Below are positions 57,385 to 64,000 of a stretch of DNA of 64,000 nucleotides, piece by piece (within the stretch, counting starts at the first letter, position 1; the number at the start of each line of letters is the position of its first letter). Both the position numbers and the translations under genes were made by a program. Location: positions 207,534-271,533 of the forward strand of contig NZ_LZDS01000026.1 in the NCBI RefSeq assembly GCF_001678755.1. The letters are read 5' to 3'. Source of the DNA: Acinetobacter gandensis. Its GTDB lineage: Bacteria; Pseudomonadota; Gammaproteobacteria; Pseudomonadales; Moraxellaceae. The notes beneath the pieces are model-generated. The model did not search any database and had not been told where the DNA came from. It saw only the letters and a program-made list of their open reading frames with translations.

Positions 57385-57412
57385 ATTTAACATAAAATCT
57401 CTTATACGAAAT
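57385..57412 (-). other. pdif site 10 (XerD to XerC), right end of array
   Basis: ATTTAACATAA, spacer AATCTC, TTATACGAAAT. Spacer unlike the TGG-type spacers of the other reverse sites. Confidence 0.85.
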
Positions 57413-57427
57413 TCAAATCCGTCCCAA

Positions 57428-57715
57428 CTATGGGCGGATTTCTTTCAACTCACGTTGAATAAAATGCTGAATCATATCGCGGTATAAACGTTCCACAATA
57501 TCTGCATTTACACCGTGCTCTGCGGCTTGTAGACGAATTTTACTAATCACCGCTTCGACACGTTCTGGTGATTGAACATCCTGTACTGAACGCTTAAAAC
57601 GCACCGCTTGATCGACATAAAACTGACGTGCAGCAATGAGCTCAATAATTCCCTGATCAATCACATCAATCTGTGCGCGGGCTTGCTCTAATGACTCAAC
57701 TTTTTCTTTCTTCAT
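57428..57715 (-). CDS. Chorismate mutase, AroQ class
   Basis: 95 aa from the ATG complementary to 57713-57715 (GAGAAG upstream); a GTG at 57748 would give 106 aa. Three-helix AroQ fold: LEQARAQIDVIDQGIIELIAAR, FYVDQAVRFK and ERVEAVISKIR then IVERLYRDMIQHFIQRE. Converts chorismate to prephenate; the short single-domain form also resembles PchB-type isochorismate lyases. Overlaps the upstream gene by 20 bp, so co-translated. First core gene right of the array. Confidence 0.85.
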   Translation of the reverse strand: MKKEKVESLEQARAQIDVIDQGIIELIAARQFYVDQAVRFKRSVQDVQSPERVEAVISKIRLQAAEHGVNADIVERLYRDMIQHFIQRELKEIRP

Positions 57716-59018
57716 CTTCTCTGGCTTCACTTTCAGCGGTGTTTTCACTTTTATACTTCTCTTCTAACACATTACTGAAAATACTTTCAATCATCCAAAC
57801 GCGGTATAAGCTATTAAATACATAGCTTTGACCTGCAATACGTAATTCTAAAACAGGAAAATCGGGCTGTGACTTCATCTCACAGTGCATATCATTTTCT
57901 TTTAATTTTTCAGCAATATCCTCAGTGCTCAGTTCAGAAATCTCTAACTCATACTGTAAAGCCTGAAAATGTGCTTTGAAGGATAAATCACGCCCTTTGG
58001 TCCATACGGCTTCCAAAATGCGATACATCGCATCAATACGCTGCTCTTCGGGCGCACTGTAGTAAAGCTGTGACATAGCTAATGTCGCAGCTTCTGTAGG
58101 CCGGCAAAATGGCGTGAACTTAACTTCAGTCCTTTTAGATAAACGCGTTGCAAGGCTCCAGTCAAACAAATCACGACCATGATATGACAATGGATACACA
58201 TTTAAATGAATATTGTAATAGGCTGCCAGTTCTTCACGAATATACGCAAGCAGTAGCCATGAAATCGGATCTTCCATGGCAATATACAGGTCTAACTCAG
58301 GATCTAGCCCCTGAATTTCATTCAACTCTTCGGCATCACTAATTAAATGCTCACGCCATTCAATATGATTAATCATAAAAATTGGGTTATCGGTCAGCAG
58401 TTTTTGTTGTTTTAACCGGCGCGTTAAACGCAGTAAATCATCTACTGAATGATATTTACGTTCACCAAATTCGAAGTAACCCGACAAAATTGGCTCATCA
58501 TTAAAAATACGTTCAGGGAAATTTTGGGCTTGATGATGACGGCTCGCCATGGCGTATAGTGTACGCAGTTTGCCGTACTGCTTTTGCCACAACATATGAA
58601 ACACATCTTCAAGTAAATAGAGAAAATCTTGGCCGCGCAGTGGCGTGTTTTTTAGAATGGTTTCAGCCTGTTTTAGTGCTTCTTGTGGTGGCTGTTCTGG
58701 GGTGTCATGAAAACTAAATCGATGCTGACGCGATAAGATCTTGGCATCATTCAGGCAATACTGCTGCCATTCAACCGCTGACATTTGGTTGGGGGGCTCT
58801 GCTGCTTGGCTGGAAATAATCACTTTCAGCGGTTTAATCTCATCACTGAGAATTTCTTCGAGCTGTGGTAACTGCTGCGCCGCCAAATAGCTATAGACAT
58901 CATCCAGTCGAAGATAAACACTTAAGCCTTGGTCCGTGGGTAACACCGCTTGTCGGGTCGGTTTCTGATAGAACCAACTCGATCGGATTGGATCGAACCA
59001 ACGGCGTAACAGTGACAT
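57696..59018 (-). CDS. DsbA-fold (HCCA isomerase-like) protein, 440 aa
   Basis: Two similar halves are suggested: VYLRLDDVYSYLAAQQLPQLEEIL near residue 33 and LDLYIAMEDPISWLLLAYIREEL near residue 243, both like the F-x-SPYSYLA start of 2-hydroxychromene-2-carboxylate isomerases and related thioredoxin-fold proteins. No CxxC is visible, so not a disulfide oxidase. Cytoplasmic, ends in a charged tail EAREDEERKS. Coupled to chorismate mutase. Function unknown. Confidence 0.65.
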   Translation of the reverse strand: MSLLRRWFDPIRSSWFYQKPTRQAVLPTDQGLSVYLRLDDVYSYLAAQQLPQLEEILSDEIKPLKVIISSQAAEPPNQMSAVEWQQYCLNDAKILSRQHRFSFHDTPEQPPQEALKQAETILKNTPLRGQDFLYLLEDVFHMLWQKQYGKLRTLYAMASRHHQAQNFPERIFNDEPILSGYFEFGERKYHSVDDLLRLTRRLKQQKLLTDNPIFMINHIEWREHLISDAEELNEIQGLDPELDLYIAMEDPISWLLLAYIREELAAYYNIHLNVYPLSYHGRDLFDWSLATRLSKRTEVKFTPFCRPTEAATLAMSQLYYSAPEEQRIDAMYRILEAVWTKGRDLSFKAHFQALQYELEISELSTEDIAEKLKENDMHCEMKSQPDFPVLELRIAGQSYVFNSLYRVWMIESIFSNVLEEKYKSENTAESEAREDEERKS

Positions 59019-59169
59019 GCGTTTTTTGCCTCAACAATGTGGTCGTGCTAAGCCCTGTCAGCACATTTAGGGTGTTTACATCTTATTATGAAGATGTTTT
59101 GCCGCAGATATAAGTCTTGTGCAAAACTTATATCAACTCAAGGCAAAATGTTCAACGTTTAACAATGGA

Positions 59170-60855
59170 TTAGACGTCCAGATTTAGATCAGTGACCGCA
59201 CCTTTTTCTGCGCCCGTCGTGAGTTTTGCAAATTTAGCTAAAGCACCATAAGTATAGTTTGGTTTCGGTTTGACCCAAGCTGCACGGCGTTTGGAAATTT
59301 CTTCTTCAGACACCTGCCACGTCATTTCGCGGGTTTCGGCATTAATTGAAATTTGGTCACCATTTTGCACTAAACCAATCGGGCCGCCTTCATAAGCTTC
59401 CGGTGTCACATGCCCAATAACAAATCCATGACTGCCGCCAGAGAAGCGGCCATCGGTAATTAGGGCAACCGAGGCCCCTAAACCCTTGCCAATAATAGCA
59501 GAGGTCGGCTTTAGCATTTCCGGCATACCCGGGCCGCCTTTTGGCCCCACTCCTCGAATTACTACTACTTCACCTGGTTGGACTTCGCCATCTAGAATAC
59601 CGCGCATTGCGCCTTGCTCACCTTCAAAGACACGCGCAGGCCCTGCAAAATGCAGCCCTTCTTTACCAGTAATTTTTGCCACAGCGCCAGTCGGTGACAA
59701 GTTGCCTTTGAGCACCACCAGATGCGAATCTTTTTTAATCGGTGCATCAAACGGCAAGATAATCTGCTGACCTTCAGGATAATCCTGCACATCTGCTAAG
59801 TTTTCCGCCAAAGTTTTACCGGTTACCGTCAAACAAGAACCATCGAGCATACCGGCATCCAGCATACGTTTCATCAATGGCTGAATCCCGCCAATGGCAA
59901 TCAGTTCCGACATTAAATATTTACCGGATGGACGCACATCTGCGACCACGGGAATGTCTTTACCAATCCGTACAAAATCATCCAAAGACAGTTCAACTCC
60001 TGCTGTATGCGCCATGGCAATCAGATGCAGTACGCCATTGGTTGAACCCCCTAAAGCTATCAGCACTTTAATCGAGTTTTCAAAAGCAGCCTTGGTCATA
60101 ATGTCACGTGGTTTAATATCTAAACGCAGCAAATTCATAACTGCTTCGCCTGCGCGTTGGCAATCTTCAATTTTATCTGCTGAAACTGCTTCTTGCGCCG
60201 ATGAACCCGGCAAACTCATGCCTAAGGCTTCAATGGCTGAAGCCATAGAATTGGCCGTATACATACCACCACACGAGCCAGGCCCCGGCAGTGAAACTTC
60301 TTCAATCTGTTTAACTTGAATCTCGTTAATTTCACCTTTTGCATACTGCCCCACAGCTTCAAAGACTGAAATCATGTCGGTATGCCCTACACCGGGTTTG
60401 ATGGTGCCGCCATAAATAAATAGTCCCGGACGATTTAAACGCGCCAAGCCCATAATACAACCGGGCATGTTCTTGTCACAGCCGCCAATGGCAATCACGC
60501 CGTCATAGGCTTGACAGCCCACAACCGTTTCAATGGAATCGGCAATAATTTCCCGCGACAGCAATGAATATTTCATGCCTTCCGTGCCGTTGGAAATGCC
60601 GTCCGAAATAGTAATAGTATTAAAAATAATGCCTTTACCGCCAGCAGCGTTGGCACCTTGTTCTGCTTCGCGCGCTAAGCCGTCAATGTGCATATTGCAT
60701 GGCGTGACATTGGCCCAAGTCGATGCAATACCAATAAAGGGGCGAGTAAAATCATCATCATCAAAACCTGTTGCACGCATCATAGAACGTGCAGGGGCAT
60801 TTTCAATGCCTTCATAAACAGGAGCAGAATGTTCGCGGATATTATTTTTACTCAT
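59170..60855 (-). CDS. ilvD: Dihydroxy-acid dehydratase, short [2Fe-2S]-type
   Basis: 561 aa. Dehydrates dihydroxy acids to the 2-keto acids of valine and isoleucine. Cluster Cys in [17 protein letters not shown] and [16 protein letters not shown]; also [15 protein letters not shown] and [12 protein letters not shown]. Length and the CDKNMPG form match the plant/Synechocystis-like [2Fe-2S] enzymes rather than E. coli IlvD. A longer paralogue lies 690 bp upstream. Its substrate range may be broader (sugar acid dehydratases belong to the same family). Confidence 0.92.
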   Translation of the reverse strand: MSKNNIREHSAPVYEGIENAPARSMMRATGFDDDDFTRPFIGIASTWANVTPCNMHIDGLAREAEQGANAAGGKGIIFNTITISDGISNGTEGMKYSLLSREIIADSIETVVGCQAYDGVIAIGGCDKNMPGCIMGLARLNRPGLFIYGGTIKPGVGHTDMISVFEAVGQYAKGEINEIQVKQIEEVSLPGPGSCGGMYTANSMASAIEALGMSLPGSSAQEAVSADKIEDCQRAGEAVMNLLRLDIKPRDIMTKAAFENSIKVLIALGGSTNGVLHLIAMAHTAGVELSLDDFVRIGKDIPVVADVRPSGKYLMSELIAIGGIQPLMKRMLDAGMLDGSCLTVTGKTLAENLADVQDYPEGQQIILPFDAPIKKDSHLVVLKGNLSPTGAVAKITGKEGLHFAGPARVFEGEQGAMRGILDGEVQPGEVVVIRGVGPKGGPGMPEMLKPTSAIIGKGLGASVALITDGRFSGGSHGFVIGHVTPEAYEGGPIGLVQNGDQISINAETREMTWQVSEEEISKRRAAWVKPKPNYTYGALAKFAKLTTGAEKGAVTDLNLDV

Positions 60856-61544
60856 TGTTGTTCCTTGGTGATCGCTGATTTCGTGCCTCAGCTTTGGCGG
60901 ATTCTTTTAAATTGATTGTATAGAAAGCGCTCGGTATGTAAAAGAAATTACATCCCAACAAAAGAGATTTTTAGCGCATGCAATACCATTCAATCACATG
61001 ACAAAGCGACATGGAAGTCGCTGTTTTCCTGTATGGCAGGGATGCCATATCAGGAGAACAAAAGATTTTTGTTACTTTTGATCTTTCAAAAGTAAGGGAT
61101 TGCCTACACAAAGCCATATAAATTATAGCTACTATTCGAGGCTGTCTTTTTTAGAATTTTAATGACATCAACTAATTATTAAATTTTATTTAGTTGCTTC
61201 AAGAAACATTATTTTTAATCAGATTAAGAAATATATAACTTAGAATTATTGCCCCATTATTTCATTTAAAAGCTGATTACAGCGGAGTCTTACCTCTATA
61301 AAAGCTAATTTTCGGAGCTCGTATGTTACTTTTGTTCCGGCAAAAGTAACCAAAACCATTTGTCATCCGCAAAACTCGGCAACTGTTTGCAACTAAAAAA
61401 ATGATCGCAGAAACATTCACTTTTAAATTACCGTTTGCCTCAGACAGTTGCGGATGACATTTCCTCGTATCCAATGCAAGTTATGTAGATGTAAATTAAA
61501 AAAGCACCCCATTTGGAGTGCTTTTTTATTTGGAAATCTAAAAT
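60856..61544. other. 689-bp non-coding region with a cluster of hairpins
   Basis: No gene accepted. Hairpins: AGCGAC/GTCGCT (61005-61022); TCCTGTATGGCA with TGCCATATCAGGA (61027-61055); TTACTTTTGA/TCAAAAGTAA (61072-61095); GTTACTTTTG/CAAAAGTAAC (61325-61350); and a wider pair TGTCATCCGCAA with TTGCGGATGACA near 61361 and 61459. Two hairpins share the same arm. A mobile or repeated element is likely. Downstream of the long ilvD a terminator-like AAAAAAGCACC...GGAGTGCTTTTTT hairpin lies at about 61498-61528. Confidence 0.6.
61498..61528. terminator. Terminator downstream of the long ilvD
   Basis: AAAAAAGCACCCC pairs imperfectly with GGAGTGCTTTTTT around the ATTT loop. On the minus strand it follows the ilvD stop at 61545. 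Confidence 0.85.
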
Positions 61545-63374
61545 TTAGATTTCACGTACTGCACCTTTCGCTGCACTCGTGGTATGCATCGCATACGCTT
61601 TCAAAGCTTTCGAAATTTTACGTGGACGCTCTTCTACTGGGTGCCAACCTTTGGCTTCTTGCGCTGCACGGCGAGCTGCCATCGTAGCGTCATCAACAGC
61701 TAAGTTGATGGTACGGTTTGGAATATCGATTTCGATTAAATCACCATCTTCCACCAAACCAATTGCACCACCTTCTGCTGCTTCAGGTGAAACGTGACCA
61801 ATTGAAAGGCCTGATGAACCGCCAGAGAAACGACCGTCAGTCAATAACGCACATTCTTTACCTAAACCTTTCGATTTTAGGTAGCTGGTTGGGTACAGCA
61901 TTTCTTGCATGCCCGGACCGCCGCGTGGACCTTCATAACGAATTACAACCACATCGCCTGCTTTGATTTCGTTACCCAAAATCGATTCTACTGCTGAATC
62001 TTGGCTTTCAAACACACGTGCAGTACCGTTGAATTTCAAGATTGAATCATCTACACCCGCAGTTTTTACGATACAACCATCGAGCGCAATGTTGCCGTAA
62101 AGCACAGCTAAGCCACCGTCTTTCGAGAACGCATGTTCAGCATTACGGATCACGCCATTTTCACGGTCACCGTCAAGACGTTGGTAATAACGATCTTGTG
62201 AGAATGCAGTTTGCGTTGGTACACCGCCTGGCGCTGAACGGAAGAATTGGTATACATCTTCATTTTCAGTACGAATGATGTCCCACTTATCTAAAGAATC
62301 TTTCAGTGTTTTTTCATGTACGGTGCCCACAGATGTATCGAGTAAGCCAGCTCGATCCAATTCACCTAGAATTGACATAATGCCGCCCGCACGGTGTACA
62401 TCTTCCATATGCACATCGTTTTTCGCAGGTGCAACTTTACACAGAACTGGCACTTTACGAGATAAGCGGTCAATGTCGTCCATGGTGAAATCAACGCCAG
62501 CTTCATTGGCAGCAGCCAACAAGTGAAGAACAGTATTGGTTGAACCACCCATCGCAATGTCCAAAGTCATGGCATTTTCATACGATGCTTTGGTCACCAT
62601 TTCACGTGGCAATACGCTGTAATCATCTTGTTCATAGTGACGTTTGGTAATTTCTACGATTAATTGACCCGCTTTTTCAAATAGTTTTTTACGGTTGGCA
62701 TGTGTTGCCAGTGTAGAACCGTTACCCGGTAAAGACAGACCCAATGCTTCTGTTAAGCAATTCATTGAGTTTGCGGTGAACATACCTGAACATGAGCCGC
62801 AAGTTGGGCATGCAGAACGTTCGTATTCAGCCACTTCTTCGTCAGTGTAGTTATCATCAGCAGCTACAATCATGGCATCAATCAAGTCGATCGCTTTGTC
62901 ATTGCCGCGGATTTTAACTTTACCCGCTTCCATTGGACCGCCAGATACAAATACCACTGGAATGTTCAAGCGCATAGCCGCCATTAGCATTCCTGGGGTG
63001 ATTTTGTCACAGTTAGAGATACATACCATGGCATCCGCACAGTGCGCGCTCACCATGTATTCAACTGAGTCAGCAATCAAGTCACGTGAAGGCAATGAAT
63101 ACAACATGCCATCATGACCCATCGCAATACCGTCATCAACCGCAATGGTATTGAATTCTTTAGCAACACCGCCTGCTTGCTCAATTTGACGCGCCACAAG
63201 CTGACCAAGGTCTTTAAGATGAACGTGACCCGGTACAAATTGGGTGAAAGAGTTCACTACGGCAATAATTGGTTTACCAAAGTCTTCATCTTTCATCCCT
63301 GTCGCACGCCATAAACCGCGTGCGCCAGCCATATTTCTTCCGTGTGTCGATGTTTTTGAGCGATAGTCAGGCAT
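61545..63374 (-). CDS. ilvD: Dihydroxy-acid dehydratase, long [4Fe-4S]-type
   Basis: 609 aa, near E. coli IlvD (616 aa). Cluster Cys in [17 protein letters not shown], plus [36 protein letters not shown] and [16 protein letters not shown] also match. Likely the housekeeping branched-chain enzyme. Followed by a terminator. Same step as the shorter paralogue, with a different predicted cluster. Confidence 0.95.
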   Translation of the reverse strand: MPDYRSKTSTHGRNMAGARGLWRATGMKDEDFGKPIIAVVNSFTQFVPGHVHLKDLGQLVARQIEQAGGVAKEFNTIAVDDGIAMGHDGMLYSLPSRDLIADSVEYMVSAHCADAMVCISNCDKITPGMLMAAMRLNIPVVFVSGGPMEAGKVKIRGNDKAIDLIDAMIVAADDNYTDEEVAEYERSACPTCGSCSGMFTANSMNCLTEALGLSLPGNGSTLATHANRKKLFEKAGQLIVEITKRHYEQDDYSVLPREMVTKASYENAMTLDIAMGGSTNTVLHLLAAANEAGVDFTMDDIDRLSRKVPVLCKVAPAKNDVHMEDVHRAGGIMSILGELDRAGLLDTSVGTVHEKTLKDSLDKWDIIRTENEDVYQFFRSAPGGVPTQTAFSQDRYYQRLDGDRENGVIRNAEHAFSKDGGLAVLYGNIALDGCIVKTAGVDDSILKFNGTARVFESQDSAVESILGNEIKAGDVVVIRYEGPRGGPGMQEMLYPTSYLKSKGLGKECALLTDGRFSGGSSGLSIGHVSPEAAEGGAIGLVEDGDLIEIDIPNRTINLAVDDATMAARRAAQEAKGWHPVEERPRKISKALKAYAMHTTSAAKGAVREI

Positions 63375-63790
63375 TTTATATTTCCAACAAAGTTTGAGCT
63401 TGAAATGAATCTACGCGAGTCATTCTGGCTAAATCATACTGACAATGATGTTAAATCAGTCAAATTTTAACCCTATCATACACCAAGCCATTGTTTTTAA
63501 AGATGGCCTTTTCATATTGGTAATAGGCAGAAGGGTCGATCAATTGAATTTGCTGATTTGACGACAAAAATCTTTTAACTGAAATCTACTATACCGCCAT
63601 CACTGTAGAGACAATACAAAACTTTCATGAATAATTTTTAAATTTTATATAAATATAATTTATTTAAAATAAGTAAATATTGAATATTGGGTTATATAAA
63701 AGCTGATTTAAGACGCTTAATTAAGTCATTTTTTCAATAACATTTTGATCGGTTTTATTGCCTTAATTTTAAACGTTTTTAAAGAGATAC
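63375..63790. other. Intergenic region between ilvD and the insertion sequence
   Basis: 416 bp, AT-rich. It should hold the ilvD promoter on the minus strand. No gene, RNA or clear leucine/valine leader peptide recognised. Confidence 0.5.
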
Positions 63791-64000
63791 GGCTTTGTTG
63801 CACAAACCTATCTGTAAAGGCTTTTTCAGCGATATAATTTTCAAATGAAGAAGCCTGCACACAAAATCTACCGCACAACCAATTGGCCCGCATATAACCG
63901 AGCACTTATGAGTCGCGGAAATATTGCCATTTGGTTTGATCCTGCTACGCAATGGTATGCGCCATCAAAAGGCAAACAAGGGCGAAATCAAACCTACTCC
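63791..64000 (+). mobile_element. IS5-family (IS903-group) insertion sequence, left part only
   Basis: Left end appears to be GGCTTTGTTGCACAAAC at 63791, a terminal sequence common to Acinetobacter IS5/IS903-group elements. The right end and target duplication lie beyond the window. Confidence 0.85.
63845..64000 (+). CDS. IS5-family transposase, N-terminal 52 aa only
   Basis: Frame opens at ATG 63845 and is still open at the window end. The start MKKPAHKIYRTTNWPAYNRA and the following WFDPATQWYAP and GKQGRNQTYS are the conserved N-terminus of IS903-group DDE transposases. Catalytic residues lie outside the window. No frameshift in the visible part. Confidence 0.9.
   Translation, partial: MKKPAHKIYRTTNWPAYNRALMSRGNIAIWFDPATQWYAPSKGKQGRNQTYS

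Noticed and set aside
49034..57412. CRISPR array or integron attC array
   Set aside because: Repeats alternate in orientation, are separated by gene-length DNA and match Xer half-sites; no cas genes or integron integrase.
49034..57412. Integrated plasmid
   Set aside because: No replication, partition or mobilisation gene is present; only cassettes between Xer sites.
59894..60319. 141-aa plus-strand frame opposite ilvD
   Set aside because: Lies wholly within a well-supported gene on the other strand; no signature of its own.
61277..61474. 65-aa minus-strand open frame between the two ilvD genes
   Set aside because: It lies across the inverted repeats and has no ribosome-binding site; similar frames arise from repeated hairpin DNA.

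Overview
The window is chromosomal DNA from an Acinetobacter species. The evidence is the AT-rich base composition, the gene order ribBA-ribH-nusB-thiL-pgpA and wza-wzb-wzc-FKBP, the capsule-type gene content, and the near-textbook Acinetobacter-type XerC/XerD sites. No replication, partition or conjugation genes are present.

Layout. 1-1171: partial SDR gene and divergent TetR regulator. 1481-8212: riboflavin genes, nusB, thiL, pgpA, then glmU-glmS. 8225-8250: a perfect-palindrome terminator. 8282-23541: a capsule (K) locus. On the minus strand lie sugar-nucleotide genes (gdr, aminotransferase, acetyltransferase), the initiating transferase, two glycosyltransferases, Wzy, an Amj-family (DUF2837) membrane protein where Wzx is expected, mnaA and gna. 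On the plus strand lie wza-wzb-wzc. 23791-48769: FKBP isomerases, dienelactone hydrolase, HIT protein, mutY, an M23 lipoprotein, tag, alcohol dehydrogenase, a MocR regulator, a START-domain protein, dapB, a PglL/WaaL-type ligase, dnaJ, an RND pump with TetR regulator, ppc, a pyrimidine permease, a LysR regulator and a TSUP permease.

49034-57412 is the accessory region. Ten 28-bp Xer sites (XerC half, 6-bp spacer, XerD half) alternate strictly in orientation and cut 8.4 kb into cassettes: a small membrane protein; a lipoprotein; leuA with an AraC regulator; a HigB-HigA toxin-antitoxin with a possible small RNA; a flavin-reductase-fold protein; and a TIR-like/SLATT/TIR cassette that looks like an anti-phage system. 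These are the pdif modules known mainly from Acinetobacter plasmids, here in a chromosomal array. In three of the four gaps between cassettes the inter-site segment is a conserved 76-77-bp sequence with a covarying stem-loop. Two cassette genes take their stop codon from the XerD half-site.

57428-63374 returns to core metabolism: chorismate mutase, a DsbA-fold protein and two dihydroxy-acid dehydratases of different Fe-S type, separated by a hairpin-rich non-coding stretch. An IS5-family (IS903-like) element begins at about 63791 and runs off the end.

How the genes fit together. The capsule locus predicts a K unit started by a QuiNAc4NAc-type sugar, extended by two glycosyltransferases, flipped by the Amj-like protein or by something outside the locus, polymerised by Wzy and exported by Wza/Wzb/Wzc. 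glmU and glmS beside it supply UDP-GlcNAc, the common precursor. The PglL-like enzyme at 34 kb may use the same lipid-linked unit for protein glycosylation. All functions are inferred from reading the proteins; no database search was run.
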